Of a DNA stretch of 64,000 nt, positions 18,908 to 28,087 are shown in pieces (within the stretch, counting starts at the first letter, position 1; the number at the start of each line of letters is the position of its first letter). Location: contig NZ_CP040710.1 of assembly GCF_005943945.1 (NCBI RefSeq), positions 186,001 to 250,000 of the forward strand, written 5' to 3'. Both the position numbers and the translations under genes were made by a program. Under the pieces are notes generated by a model that saw only the letters and a list, made by a program, of their open reading frames with translations, was not told the DNA's origin and made no database searches. This DNA is from Aggregatimonas sangjinii. Its GTDB lineage: Bacteria; Bacteroidota; Bacteroidia; Flavobacteriales; Flavobacteriaceae.

Positions 18908-19729
18908 ATGCCTATACTGCGGTCTAACAGCAACAACAAAACCATTTATACCCTATTGATGATTGCCTGTATCGTCGGATTTTGGGCATTTCAGAATTTC
19001 TACACACCTGCTACCTATTCGAATACAGATGGAACGACCGATCCTGAACCCATAGCTCCCTACTTTCTCCCCAGTTCGACCACCGGTGATATTATAAGCC
19101 ATAACTACTATACCTTATCGTACAACGAACCTTTTGAACAGGCGGAGTGGGTAGCGTATGTATTGAAAAAAGGACATTTAACTGCAGATGATCGAAAACG
19201 ACCTTACTTTATAGAGGATCCAAAAGTAAAAAGCAAGTCTGCCGACTGGAGAAACTATAAGGGCTCTGGTTATGATAGGGGGCATTTTTGTCCGGCCGGC
19301 GATCGAAGATTTTCGGAACAGGCGTATAACGAAACCTTTTACACCAGTAATATCAGTCCTCAAGACAGGGCGTTTAATGCTGGGATATGGAACAGGCTTG
19401 AGCAGCGCATACGCTTGTGGGCGAGAAATTATGGAAGTGTTTTCGTCGTAACGGGCGGCGTGCTGGAAAACGGGCTCAAGGAAATCGGGGTAGAAGACGT
19501 AGCTGTTCCCAACTATTATTATAAGATCGTGGCCAAAGGCGATGCCGACGATATGGAGGTCATTGCTTTTTTGATGGAAGGCAAGGAAAGTGCCAGGCCT
19601 TTACAAGAGTTCACGGTTTCGGTAGATGAAATAGAAAGGCGCACGGGCATTGATTTTTTTGAGAAACTGCCGACTGCTATACAGCAAAAATTGGAAAAGG
19701 AAGTCGATTCCAAAGGATGGAAATTTTAA
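18908..19729 (+). CDS. DNA/RNA non-specific endonuclease (NUC1 type), exported
   Basis: 273 aa. A hydrophobic helix at about 13-30 acts as a signal anchor or uncleaved signal, so the nuclease domain (about 65-265) faces the periplasm or outside. The beta-beta-alpha-metal motif is DRGH (123-126, catalytic His126), followed by NISPQDRAFNAGIWNRLE with the Mg-binding Asn around 157. It degrades DNA and RNA without sequence preference, as in Serratia nuclease; a nutrient-scavenging role is inferred. It converges on rodA with only 16 bp between stops and no terminator. Confidence 0.92.
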   Translation: MPILRSNSNNKTIYTLLMIACIVGFWAFQNFYTPATYSNTDGTTDPEPIAPYFLPSSTTGDIISHNYYTLSYNEPFEQAEWVAYVLKKGHLTADDRKRPYFIEDPKVKSKSADWRNYKGSGYDRGHFCPAGDRRFSEQAYNETFYTSNISPQDRAFNAGIWNRLEQRIRLWARNYGSVFVVTGGVLENGLKEIGVEDVAVPNYYYKIVAKGDADDMEVIAFLMEGKESARPLQEFTVSVDEIERRTGIDFFEKLPTAIQQKLEKEVDSKGWKF

Positions 19730-19745
19730 CTTCCGCTAGCCGTCA

Positions 19746-21029
19746 TCAAATACCTTCTTTTAACCGATTGGTGTCTAACTTTAGGAAGATGAACAGCAAA
19801 GCGGTAAAACCGAGCATATTAGACCCCCCATAACTAAAAAACGGTAAGGGAATGCCTATGGTCGGTAGTACGCCGATGACCATGCCGATGTTGATGAAGT
19901 AGTGTATCAATAAGATAGAGATTACCCCATACCCGAACATTCGGCTAAAACTGTTCTTTTGACGCTCTGCCAAGTAGACAAGGCGTAGTAACATAAACGT
20001 AAAAAGAAGAATTACCGCCGAAGTACCGATAAATCCCCATTCTTCCCCAATAGTCGTAAAAATGTAGTCGGAATGCTGTTCAGGAACAAAATCGCCTTTT
20101 GTACGGGTTCCTTCCAAAAATCCTTTTCCAAAAAACCCGCCCGATTCTATGGCTTTTTCCGATTGGTATGTATTGTAGCCGATGGTCTTTCGTATTTTTT
20201 CAAGTTTTACCGGGTCATTTTCCAAGCGCAGCCATAAACTAAAACGGTCTCTGTGCCTATCTTGAAAGACATTGTTAAAAACGAAATTTACCGATAAGGA
20301 AAAGACAATGGAAATAAGTACGAACCCGATAATGGGAGTCACTGGAATCTTAAATTTTTTCTTTTTCAAGAGGAAGAAAAGCACGAGCATAATGCCCAAG
20401 AAAATACAGACCCATACCGTTCCGAATTTCAGGGTGGTAACGAAGACAAGAATGGCCAGAAAAGCGATGCCCAAGTAATAGAGTGGTAGGCCTTCCCTGA
20501 AAATGACGAAAGCCATTGCAAAAAAGACCAGGGCACTTCCCGGGTCGGGCTGTGGAACGATAAGTACCGCGGGAATCAGTAAGATGAGGAAAGCATACAA
20601 TTGATCTTTTCCTCTTTTGATATCGGTTTGTATATCGCTTAAATACTTAGCCAACGCCAAAGCCGTCGCTACTTTGGCCGGTTCTGAAGGTTGCAGGTTA
20701 AAAAAGCCGAGGTCGTACCAAGAGGTGGCCCCGGCAATGGTCTTTCCAAATAGGAAAAGTCCTATGAGCGAAACCATTGAAATCACATAAAAAAGGCTTG
20801 AAAATCGTTCGAAAAAGCTAGCTTCCAAAGCGAGGATTATGAGAATGCTCACAAAGCTTGCTCCAATAAAGAATAGCTGCTTGCCGTGTAGCGTCGTGTA
20901 GTCGAATATAGATTGATCGTTATCGGTAAAAGTACTGGAGTAAATACTGACCCAACCAATGGCCACCAATGCCAAATAAAAAAATATGGTCAGCCAGTCA
21001 ATACGCTTAAAAACACTCTTACCAGCCAT
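19746..21029 (-). CDS. rodA: Rod-shape peptidoglycan glycosyltransferase RodA (SEDS)
   Basis: 427 aa with about 10 TM helices; SEDS family. It polymerises lipid II into glycan strands during cell elongation, working with PBP2. Family features include the conserved loop GATSWYDLGFFNLQPSEPAK (about 109-128) and the C-terminal GIPLPFFSYGGSN (about 391-403). It lies 6 bp after mrdA, the last gene of the mreB-mreC-mreD-mrdA-rodA cluster. Confidence 0.96.
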   Translation of the reverse strand: MAGKSVFKRIDWLTIFFYLALVAIGWVSIYSSTFTDNDQSIFDYTTLHGKQLFFIGASFVSILIILALEASFFERFSSLFYVISMVSLIGLFLFGKTIAGATSWYDLGFFNLQPSEPAKVATALALAKYLSDIQTDIKRGKDQLYAFLILLIPAVLIVPQPDPGSALVFFAMAFVIFREGLPLYYLGIAFLAILVFVTTLKFGTVWVCIFLGIMLVLFFLLKKKKFKIPVTPIIGFVLISIVFSLSVNFVFNNVFQDRHRDRFSLWLRLENDPVKLEKIRKTIGYNTYQSEKAIESGGFFGKGFLEGTRTKGDFVPEQHSDYIFTTIGEEWGFIGTSAVILLFTFMLLRLVYLAERQKNSFSRMFGYGVISILLIHYFINIGMVIGVLPTIGIPLPFFSYGGSNMLGFTALLFIFLKLDTNRLKEGI

Positions 21030-21035
21030 AATCGT

Positions 21036-22946
21036 TTATCTTGAGCGAGTCTCGGGTTCCGGTTTTATGGCGTCTTGGCTCCAATCGTATTCGTTGATCT
21101 TGAATTCTTTTCCGCTATACGGTTTGGCGTATTCGCGTTCCAAGGTTCTTTCAAGCATGCGTTTTTCCAAATCTTTTCGGGTAATTTCACCCTTCAGGTA
21201 TTTTTCGATCATCAAAGAGGCGATATGCCCGGCGTATCGTGCGCCGTAATACCCGTTTTCAATATAAACGGCAATCGCTATTTTAGGATTGTCGACAGGG
21301 GCAAACGCCACAAAAACCGAATTATCGGTCAACTGCGTTTTCACACTATCGATTTTCATGAAATTCTCAACGGTTCCCGTTTTACCGGCTATTCTAATAT
21401 CTGGAATTTGGACACCTCTAGCCGTTCCCTTTTCATACACATCGGCCATGCCTTGAACGACGGGTTCAAAGTGCCTTTTATCAATGGTAGTGTGTTTGGC
21501 TTCCGTAAATTTGGGATTTTGAATATCCTCTCCGTTTACCTTTTTTAGGATATGGGGCGTAAAAAAGTGTCCGCGATTGGCGATGGCAGCGGTCATGTTC
21601 GCTAATTGTAAAGGCGTTACGGCAACCTCTCCCTGCCCGATGGAATTGGATATAATGTAAGAGGAGACCCATCTGTTATCGCCGTACCATTTGTCGTACA
21701 TTTCTTTACTCGGAACCCGTCCTTTTCGTCCCGTATGAAGGTCAGAGCCTAGATATTGCCCCAGGCCAAAGCTCTTAATATGGTCCACCCAAACATCATG
21801 GCCCTTATCGGTCGTCTCGAACTTATCGTAAATCTTACGGTAGGTTCCCGCGAAATAGGCGTTACACGATTTATAGATACCCACATTCAAGTTTCTACTG
21901 CCACCCCCACAATGACACCCCCTCTTGGTCCGACCCACATAAAAACCGTTTAGACACCGAACAGTAGTATTGGGCGTGATGACGCCCTCTTGTAGAGCGA
22001 CCAATGCGTTTAGGGTTTTGAAAGGTGAACCAGGTGCCTTTTCGAATGAAATGGAACGGTCGAAAAGTGGCTTGGCAATCGAGTCGTAGTGCAATTTGCT
22101 GTAATTGGCAGAACGTTCCCTTCCTACCAACAACGATGGGTCGTAGGTAGGCCCGGAAATCATCGAAAGTATTTCTCCCGAAGCGGGTTCTATGGCGACA
22201 ATACCCCCGCGTTTACCGTGCATCAAACGCTCGCCGTATTCCTGTAAAAGTTTATCTATGGTCAGATGAATTTCTTTTCCCTGTTCCGGGAGCGTATCCA
22301 TCACTCCATCCTTATAAGGCCCTATATCACGATTGAAACGGTCTTTTTGAATATACTGTACACCTTTTCTGCCTCGAAGTACATCGTCATATACCTTTTC
22401 TACTCCGATGCGACCGGTTAATTCACCTTGAATATAATACGGGTTCTTGGCAAGATCGGCCTCATTCACTTCACTGATATACCCCAATACATTGGCCCCA
22501 CTGTTAGTGTCGTAATACCGCAGCGAACGTTTTTGAATATAAAACCCGGTATAACGTCTCATTTTCTCCTGTAACCGTGCATAATCCTGCTTTGACAATT
22601 GTGGTACCAATACCGACGGTAGTCTCGGCGAATACACACGGGCCTTGTTCAATTCCTTTTTAAATTTTTGGATATCGATATTAAGGAGTTTGCAAAACTC
22701 CGTAGTGTCCAACGCCCTTACATCGCGCGGAATGATCATAACGTCATATGCTGGATCGTTGGCAACCAGAAGCCTGCCCTCGCGATCATAGATGTAACCC
22801 CGTTCCGGATAGTCGTATACCCTCTTTATCGCCGGGTCTTCCAAGACTTGATCTGGGGAAAAACTGAATATCTGAAGGTATGAAAGCCTACCGAGAAAGG
22901 TTATCCCGATGATGATGATGATCGATGAAAGCAATATCTTCTTCAT
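21036..22946 (-). CDS. mrdA: Penicillin-binding protein 2 (elongation transpeptidase)
   Basis: 636 aa class B PBP. It has an N-terminal TM anchor (about 4-22), a dimerisation/pedestal region, and a transpeptidase domain with the active-site SxxK at Ser307-Lys310 (GSPFK) and the KTG box at 522-524 (GKTGTVEN). It cross-links peptidoglycan during lateral growth together with RodA. The gap to mreD upstream is 120 bp, the largest within this cluster. I see no ORF or terminator in it. Confidence 0.95.
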   Translation of the reverse strand: MKKILLSSIIIIIGITFLGRLSYLQIFSFSPDQVLEDPAIKRVYDYPERGYIYDREGRLLVANDPAYDVMIIPRDVRALDTTEFCKLLNIDIQKFKKELNKARVYSPRLPSVLVPQLSKQDYARLQEKMRRYTGFYIQKRSLRYYDTNSGANVLGYISEVNEADLAKNPYYIQGELTGRIGVEKVYDDVLRGRKGVQYIQKDRFNRDIGPYKDGVMDTLPEQGKEIHLTIDKLLQEYGERLMHGKRGGIVAIEPASGEILSMISGPTYDPSLLVGRERSANYSKLHYDSIAKPLFDRSISFEKAPGSPFKTLNALVALQEGVITPNTTVRCLNGFYVGRTKRGCHCGGGSRNLNVGIYKSCNAYFAGTYRKIYDKFETTDKGHDVWVDHIKSFGLGQYLGSDLHTGRKGRVPSKEMYDKWYGDNRWVSSYIISNSIGQGEVAVTPLQLANMTAAIANRGHFFTPHILKKVNGEDIQNPKFTEAKHTTIDKRHFEPVVQGMADVYEKGTARGVQIPDIRIAGKTGTVENFMKIDSVKTQLTDNSVFVAFAPVDNPKIAIAVYIENGYYGARYAGHIASLMIEKYLKGEITRKDLEKRMLERTLEREYAKPYSGKEFKINEYDWSQDAIKPEPETRSR

Positions 22947-23066
22947 ACTGTACTACTACTTTTTCAATTCCGCTTTGAAGGGAATGAACGCTACTTTTAT
23001 AACTGTCTCCGGACCTTCCTATCTTAAATGAATAGGGTGGTAGTCCTTTATTTTGGCCACTTCCGA

Positions 23067-23573
23067 TTATGGTCTTTTTACACTGAACAGCGATGTGAAC
23101 AACAGGCAAAGTATCAGGGTTGCCGTACCAATGGCCATTGTCTTTTTAAGAATCAATAGTGTATTTGCAAAGCTAAAAATCTCCAGCGTAAAGAAGACGA
23201 GATGGTGCACTACTATTAATAACGCCAAAAACGTGATTTGTTGTGCCTTTGTGGAACTCCCTAGTCTGAAACTTTGAAATTCGATATTGACACCGAAAAC
23301 GAAACGCATGATCGCAGGTCTAATGTACGCTATTGTAACGGTCGAAGCCGCATGCAAGGCCATGGAATCCGAAAAGAAATCGATCGATAGTCCCAAGACA
23401 AAGCTCAAGCCGATAAAAGCGGCGCGATTTTCCTTGATGGGGTACCAGTATAAAAAGAGAATATACACCATAGGGTTGATGAACCCAAAGAAATTAAGTT
23501 GATTGAACACCAAAACCTGCACGAGTACGAGCAGGATAAAACGGATGGTATTTACGAAATAACTATTATTCAT
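23067..23573 (-). CDS. mreD: Rod-shape-determining protein MreD
   Basis: 168 aa, five hydrophobic helices, inner membrane. Part of the elongasome with MreB and MreC. The start overlaps the end of mreC by 8 bp, which suggests translational coupling. Sequence conservation in MreD is low; the call rests on length, topology and position between mreC and mrdA. Confidence 0.9.
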   Translation of the reverse strand: MNNSYFVNTIRFILLVLVQVLVFNQLNFFGFINPMVYILFLYWYPIKENRAAFIGLSFVLGLSIDFFSDSMALHAASTVTIAYIRPAIMRFVFGVNIEFQSFRLGSSTKAQQITFLALLIVVHHLVFFTLEIFSFANTLLILKKTMAIGTATLILCLLFTSLFSVKRP

Positions 23574-24381
23574 CTTCGGTGATTGCCTCGAGCTCTAAAA
23601 TTTCCTCACGATCGGTATTTTGCACGATATAGACATTTTTGACATTTGTCATGTCATTAAAAAGCTTCACATCAATGGTGTAAAAACTATTAGAAGTATC
23701 CAAATCGAATTTTTGAATGCTTCCGACCAAAACGTTCTCGGGAAAAATACTGCTCATACCGCCGGTAACGATCGTATCGCCCACACTAAGTTTTACCAAC
23801 CTGGGAATATCGACCAGTTGCACTACATCGTACCGTTTTGCATTCCAGACCAGCGATCCAAAATGATCGGTATTCTTGATTTTTGCATTGATGTTCGATT
23901 TTTCGTTCAACACACTTTGTACGGTCGCGAAGTTACGTGAGGTATTCTCGACGATTCCAAGAATACCCTTGGTGGTGATTACCCCCATATCGGGCTTAAT
24001 ACTGTCCTTCTCACCCTTATTCAGGGTCAGATAGTTTCTGGCCTTCGCAAAATTGTTGTTAATGATCTGACCCGACGTAATCGTATAGGCAAGTGCTACC
24101 GAATCTAAGCGTATGGTATCCTCTTGTTTTATATTAAAAAGTATGTTGCGCAACCGTTTGTTCTCCTCGACCAGTTTTTTGTTTTCCTCGGTCAACCCGA
24201 AATAGGTGGTAACGCTGTTAGAGGCGTTATAGATATTCCCGGTAAGCCAATTAGACGAATTAAAAAAACTGGATTGATGGTAGGAATGGGATTGAATGGT
24301 GAATCCCAAAGAAATCATCAACAAGAAGATATAAAGCAAAAAATGTTTATATCGAATTACAAAATTGATGATCTGCTGCAT
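23566..24381 (-). CDS. mreC: Rod-shape-determining protein MreC
   Basis: 271 aa. A TM helix at about 13-30 is followed by a coiled coil (about 60-85, EENKKLVEENKRLRN) and the periplasmic beta-barrel domains that contact PBP2. Features such as GVITTKGILGIVENTSRNFA and VTGGMSSIFPENVLVG are typical of the family. It links cytoplasmic MreB to the periplasmic cell-wall synthases. A hairpin with a T-run precedes it, between mreB and mreC. Confidence 0.94.
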   Translation of the reverse strand: MQQIINFVIRYKHFLLYIFLLMISLGFTIQSHSYHQSSFFNSSNWLTGNIYNASNSVTTYFGLTEENKKLVEENKRLRNILFNIKQEDTIRLDSVALAYTITSGQIINNNFAKARNYLTLNKGEKDSIKPDMGVITTKGILGIVENTSRNFATVQSVLNEKSNINAKIKNTDHFGSLVWNAKRYDVVQLVDIPRLVKLSVGDTIVTGGMSSIFPENVLVGSIQKFDLDTSNSFYTIDVKLFNDMTNVKNVYIVQNTDREEILELEAITEDE

Positions 24382-24394
24382 GCGCTATTCGTTT

Positions 24395-24430
24395 AAAAAA
24401 GGAAGCATTTTCGAAAAAGAAACTTCCTTT
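24395..24430 (-). terminator. Hairpin plus U-tract between mreB and mreC
   Basis: On the minus strand, arms AAAGGAAG (24430-24423) and CTTCCTTT (24405-24398) pair perfectly and run into a stretch of T (24400-24395). It lies after mreB and before mreC, so it would stop part of the transcription and give more MreB than MreCD. Confidence 0.65.
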
Positions 24431-24469
24431 AGATAAGAAGTCGTAATCACGGTCTTTCGATTTGCAGTG

Positions 24470-25498
24470 CTATTTGATCAAGATGCTCTTGTAGCGTTCC
24501 AGATTTTTCAAAGCGATTCCGGTACCTCGAACAACAGCTCGTAAGGGGTCTTCGGCAATATATACAGGAAGGTCCGTTTTTTGTGAAAGTCTTCTATCCA
24601 AACCTCTTAGCATCGACCCTCCACCAGCTAAATAAATACCTGTATTGTAGATGTCAGCTGCAAGTTCTGGCGGTGTTTGCGATAAGGTCTCCATGACGGC
24701 ATCCTCTACGCGAAGAATCGATTTATCCAAGGCTTTTGCAATTTCCCGGTACGAAATCTGAACCTGTTTTGGTTTTCCTGTCAAGAGATCACGCCCTTGT
24801 ACCGATTTCTCTTCGGGTGGGTTTTGAAGGTCTTCCGTCGCCGATCCGATTTCGATTTTTATACTCTCCGCGGTCGCTTCTCCAACATAAAGGTTGTGTT
24901 GCGTACGCATGTAATAAATAATATCATTGGTAAAGACGTCGCCCGCAATCTTGACTGATTTATCGCATACGATTCCGCCCAAGGCGATCACCGCGATTTC
25001 AGTGGTACCACCCCCGATATCGACGATCATGTTTCCCTTGGGTTGCATAATATCAAGACCGATACCAATGGCCGCTGCCATTGGTTCGTGAATGAGATAC
25101 ACTTCCTTGCCGTTTACACGTTCGGCCGATTCCTTTACCGCCCGCATTTCGACCTCTGTAATTCCCGAAGGAATACAAATGACCATACGTAAAGCCGGTG
25201 GGAACCACTTTTTCTTTAAAGCGGGAATATTTTTGATGAACATATTGATCATCTTTTCAGATGCGTCAAAATCCGCAATAACCCCATCTTTCAAGGGTCT
25301 AATGGTCTTTATATTTTCATGGGTCTTACCCTGCATCATGTTGGCCTCTTTCCCGACCGCGATGATTTTTCCAGAAATACGATCTCTGGCTACGATAGAC
25401 GGACTATCGACCACAACTTTATCGTTGTGAATAATAAGGGTATTCGCCGTGCCTAAGTCAATGGCAATTTCCTCTGTCAAGAAATCAAAAAATCCCAT
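24470..25498 (-). CDS. mreB: Rod-shape-determining protein MreB (actin homologue)
   Basis: 342 aa, the usual length. Actin-fold ATPase that forms membrane-associated filaments and positions the elongation machinery. Seen: phosphate 1 motif IDLGTANT (13-20), phosphate 2 region MIVDIGGGTTEIA (about 157-169) and the adenosine motif YLAGGGSMLRGLD (about 289-301). It is preceded by a -7 box and about 90 nt of leader. It heads the mre cluster. Confidence 0.97.
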   Translation of the reverse strand: MGFFDFLTEEIAIDLGTANTLIIHNDKVVVDSPSIVARDRISGKIIAVGKEANMMQGKTHENIKTIRPLKDGVIADFDASEKMINMFIKNIPALKKKWFPPALRMVICIPSGITEVEMRAVKESAERVNGKEVYLIHEPMAAAIGIGLDIMQPKGNMIVDIGGGTTEIAVIALGGIVCDKSVKIAGDVFTNDIIYYMRTQHNLYVGEATAESIKIEIGSATEDLQNPPEEKSVQGRDLLTGKPKQVQISYREIAKALDKSILRVEDAVMETLSQTPPELAADIYNTGIYLAGGGSMLRGLDRRLSQKTDLPVYIAEDPLRAVVRGTGIALKNLERYKSILIK

Positions 25499-25591
25499 TT
25501 GTAATCTTCTTTGGTTATGTTACTAGTTAGAGTGGGGTTATACTAACGCAATCAAATGAAAAAAATTCTATGACCGGGTGTATTTCGTCGA

Positions 25592-25599
25592 CAAAAGTA
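25592..25599 (-). promoter_or_regulatory. -7 promoter element (TACTTTTG) of mreB
   Basis: Minus-strand TACTTTTG, a perfect TAnnTTTG, about 94 bp before the mreB ATG. It implies that mreB can be expressed separately from purH upstream. No good -33 box was found at the usual spacing. Confidence 0.5.
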
Positions 25600-25691
25600 G
25601 TAAAATATGCTGCTGTTTGGCTTTTTTACCATTGTAATTTTACAGGCCCAGAGCATGATGAAACACCTATATTTCGTTGATAAATGTGCCG

Positions 25692-27221
25692 TTAGTGCTT
25701 GAAATGACGCGTGCCGGTCATTACCATGGCGACTTCATTCTCGTTGCAGTAATCAATACTTAGTTGGTCTTTTATCGATCCTCCCGGCTGTATAACGCAT
25801 GAAATACCGTTTTTATGCGCGATTTCAACACAATCCGGAAAGGGAAAGAACGCATCGCTCGCCATCACCGCCCCGTTCAAATCAAAGTTGAAGGATTTTG
25901 CTTTGTGGATTGCCTGATTCAGGGCGTCTACTCGAGACGTTTGCCCCGTACCACTGGCACATAACTGCTTATTTTTCGCCAAGACTATGGTATTGCTTTT
26001 GGTATGCTTACACAGTTTTGAAGCAAAAATAAGATCCTCTACATCACTATCCGAGGGTTTTCTGTTCGTGGCATAGGTCAAATCGGCAATAGCGTCCGTT
26101 TTATGGTCTTTTTCTTGTAACAATATGCCGTTCAAACAAGTTCGGACGATCATCTCGGGCATGGCTACGTCATTTTGTACAAGGATGATTCGATTCTTCT
26201 TCCCTTTCAGGATTTCTAGGGCATCACTGGCATAGCTCGGAGCGATAACGACCTCACAGAATAGTTTATGAATCTCTTCTGCCGTTGCCTTATCGATTTC
26301 CTTGTTGCTGATCAATACTCCCCCGAAGGCCGATACGGGATCTCCGGCCAAGGCATCGACATACGCTTGATGTAGCGTATCGCGTTGTGCCAGTCCGCAA
26401 GCGTTATTGTGTTTCAGGATGGCAAAGGTAGGAGCGTCATTTTTGAATTCGAGCATCAGGTTTACGGCGGCGTCCACATCAAGTAGATTGTTGTAAGACA
26501 ACTCTTTACCATGAAGTTTGGAGAACATCGCATCGAAATCACCGAAGAAAAATCCTTTTTGATGCGGATTTTCCCCATACCGCAACACCTTACCGTTCGT
26601 CTCGCTCACCTTCAATGCCGCCAAATCGTGATTTTTGTTGAAGTAATTGAAAATGGCCGTATCGTAATGCGAGGATACGTTAAACGATTTTGCCGCAAAA
26701 CGCTTGCGATCTTCCAGCGTAGTGCTTCCATCTCCCTTGGATATCAAATCCAGAACCTCAGAATAGTCTTCCATGGAAGAAACACATAGGACATCCTTAA
26801 AATTCTTCGCCGCAGCGCGGATAAGGGAAATCCCGCCGATATCTATTTTTTCGATGATGTCCTGCTCGGAAGCCCCGCTTGCCACGGTCTTTTCGAAGGG
26901 GTACAGGTCTACGATGACGATATCCAATTGCGGAATCTCAAATTCGGCCAGCTGTGCCACATCACTTTCATTATCCTGTCGATTCAATATGCCCCCGAAA
27001 ACCTTGGGATGCAATGTTTTTACACGACCGCCCAAAATGGAAGGGTAGCTGGTCACGTCTTCCACCGGGATAACTTCAATGCCGAGGTCCTTAATGAATT
27101 TTTCAGTACCCCCTGTAGAATATATGGTGATACCCAATTCTTGAAACTTTCTTACGATGGCTTCCAACCCATCTTTGTGAAATACGGAAATAAGTGCTGA
27201 GGAAGCTTTTTTGGTGCTCAT
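25692..27221 (-). CDS. purH: Bifunctional AICAR transformylase / IMP cyclohydrolase
   Basis: 509 aa, normal length. It catalyses the last two steps of purine synthesis: formylation of AICAR to FAICAR and ring closure to IMP. The N-terminal MGS-like cyclohydrolase domain begins KASSALISVFHKDGL and includes YSTGGTEKFI (about 34-43) and GGRVKTLHPKVFGGIL (about 64-79). The AICAR transformylase domain follows, with YGENPHQKG (about 215-223) and LKHNNACG. It lies directly upstream of mreB on the same strand, an order common in this family. Confidence 0.97.
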   Translation of the reverse strand: MSTKKASSALISVFHKDGLEAIVRKFQELGITIYSTGGTEKFIKDLGIEVIPVEDVTSYPSILGGRVKTLHPKVFGGILNRQDNESDVAQLAEFEIPQLDIVIVDLYPFEKTVASGASEQDIIEKIDIGGISLIRAAAKNFKDVLCVSSMEDYSEVLDLISKGDGSTTLEDRKRFAAKSFNVSSHYDTAIFNYFNKNHDLAALKVSETNGKVLRYGENPHQKGFFFGDFDAMFSKLHGKELSYNNLLDVDAAVNLMLEFKNDAPTFAILKHNNACGLAQRDTLHQAYVDALAGDPVSAFGGVLISNKEIDKATAEEIHKLFCEVVIAPSYASDALEILKGKKNRIILVQNDVAMPEMIVRTCLNGILLQEKDHKTDAIADLTYATNRKPSDSDVEDLIFASKLCKHTKSNTIVLAKNKQLCASGTGQTSRVDALNQAIHKAKSFNFDLNGAVMASDAFFPFPDCVEIAHKNGISCVIQPGGSIKDQLSIDYCNENEVAMVMTGTRHFKH

Positions 27222-27265
27222 GGTTCGCTTTTGAAGATTAGCAGCTGGTTCGAATGATAAGCAAG

Positions 27266-27273
27266 CAAAAGTA
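27266..27273 (-). promoter_or_regulatory. -7 promoter element (TACTTTTG) of purH
   Basis: Minus-strand TACTTTTG, a perfect TAnnTTTG, 44 bp before the purH ATG. The same octamer is found before mreB and the endonuclease gene. No clear -33 element was seen at 19-21 bp. Confidence 0.5.
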
Positions 27274-27338
27274 CTTTTTTTGAGCCTAGGAAATGGATGA
27301 GGTTATCAACAATTGGGGTTAAGTTTTGAACTGAAATG

Positions 27339-27474
27339 GACGTGAGATGTTAGATATGAGATATTAGAGAGGCTCACTTCTTGTAGAGAAAGGAAATAGT
27401 ATATGAAAAATTTTTTTCTGTAATTCCTCCTAAGACTGGCTATTTCTAAACAAATAGAACCCTAATCTCACGTC
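27339..27474. repeat. Inverted GACGTGAGAT repeat in the purH/GAF spacer
   Basis: Perfect inverted 10-mers GACGTGAGAT (27339-27348) and ATCTCACGTC (27465-27474) flank an AT-rich, non-coding stretch. The left side continues with degenerate TGAGAT/TTAGAT units, similar in character to the TGAGAAG heptamer near msrB. No gene was found in this 259-bp spacer, and the inner bases do not form a convincing terminator. Confidence 0.5.
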
Positions 27475-27480
27475 TATAAT

Positions 27481-27933
27481 CTAAAGCATAGCGGCCACTT
27501 GCGCATTCACAAACTCCAAAAACCGTTCATCCTCTTCGGTAAACGGATCGGGAGTGTTGGAATCGATATCTATTTGACCGATATTCTGGCCATTAACGAA
27601 CAATGGAACAACGATTTCGGCCTTTACGGTGATGCTACAGGCGATATAGTTGTCTTGGGCGCTAACATCGGGTACCACGAAATTTTTGTTCGAGACCGCA
27701 ACTTGACCGCAAATACCTTTTCCGAAGGGAATGATCGTATGGTCGGTAGGTTCTCCTGTATATGGTCCTAATTTAAGTTCGTCTTTGTCACCGTTCTTAA
27801 AATAAAAACCGACCCAATCGTAGGAGGGAACGGTGTTTTGGAGCAGGTCGCAGATACTTTGTAACCGCTCATCGACCGAAAGGGCGTCATTTTTAATTTG
27901 GGTGTTCACTTGTCGTTTTAAGTCATCGAACAT
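27481..27933 (-). CDS. GAF-domain protein, free methionine-(R)-sulfoxide reductase type
   Basis: 150 aa from the ATG at 27933. The longer reading begins at a TTG (27951) that lies inside a promoter -7 box, so the ATG is preferred. The single GAF domain matches the fRMsr family (E. coli YebR), which reduces free Met-R-sulfoxide: GKGICG with Cys75, YIACS with Cys99 (counterpart of the catalytic Cys118), EIVVPLF and IDIDSNTPDPFTEED. The counterpart of E. coli Cys84 is missing (TDHTIIPF at that place), so the disulfide chemistry may use Cys75-Cys99 only. Cytoplasmic; no operon partner. Confidence 0.8.
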   Translation of the reverse strand: MFDDLKRQVNTQIKNDALSVDERLQSICDLLQNTVPSYDWVGFYFKNGDKDELKLGPYTGEPTDHTIIPFGKGICGQVAVSNKNFVVPDVSAQDNYIACSITVKAEIVVPLFVNGQNIGQIDIDSNTPDPFTEEDERFLEFVNAQVAAML

Positions 27934-27948
27934 GGCTTCAATTTTCGA

Positions 27949-27956
27949 CAAAAATA
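27949..27956 (-). promoter_or_regulatory. -7 promoter element (TATTTTTG) of the GAF gene
   Basis: Minus-strand TATTTTTG, a perfect TAnnTTTG, 15 bp before the preferred ATG at 27933. It argues against the upstream TTG start, which would be within the promoter. The predicted leader is about 9 nt. Confidence 0.45.
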
Positions 27957-28040
27957 ACTGTTTTAGATTTTGTTTTTGAGGGTTCTCCCATTTGTCAATT
28001 TAAATCATGTATAACTTCGATTCATTAAGTGCATCCAAAA

Positions 28041-28072
28041 AAAGGAGATGCCTATTGCTAGACATCTCCTTT
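28041..28072 (-). terminator. Rho-independent terminator, minus strand
   Basis: Arms AAAGGAGATG and CATCTCCTTT (28041-28050 and 28063-28072, 10 bp perfect, 12-nt loop). On the minus strand a run of T follows (TTTTTTT-GG). It lies 16 bp after the stop of the short ORF at 28088-28209 and about 200 bp after the stop of the lipoprotein gene at 28280. Confidence 0.85.
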
Positions 28073-28087
28073 GATGAATTTAATTTG

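Noticed and set aside
22888-23109. Small frame in the mreD-mrdA spacer
   Set aside because: It overlaps mrdA and mreD in another frame and looks like noise; the spacer shows no protein-like signal.
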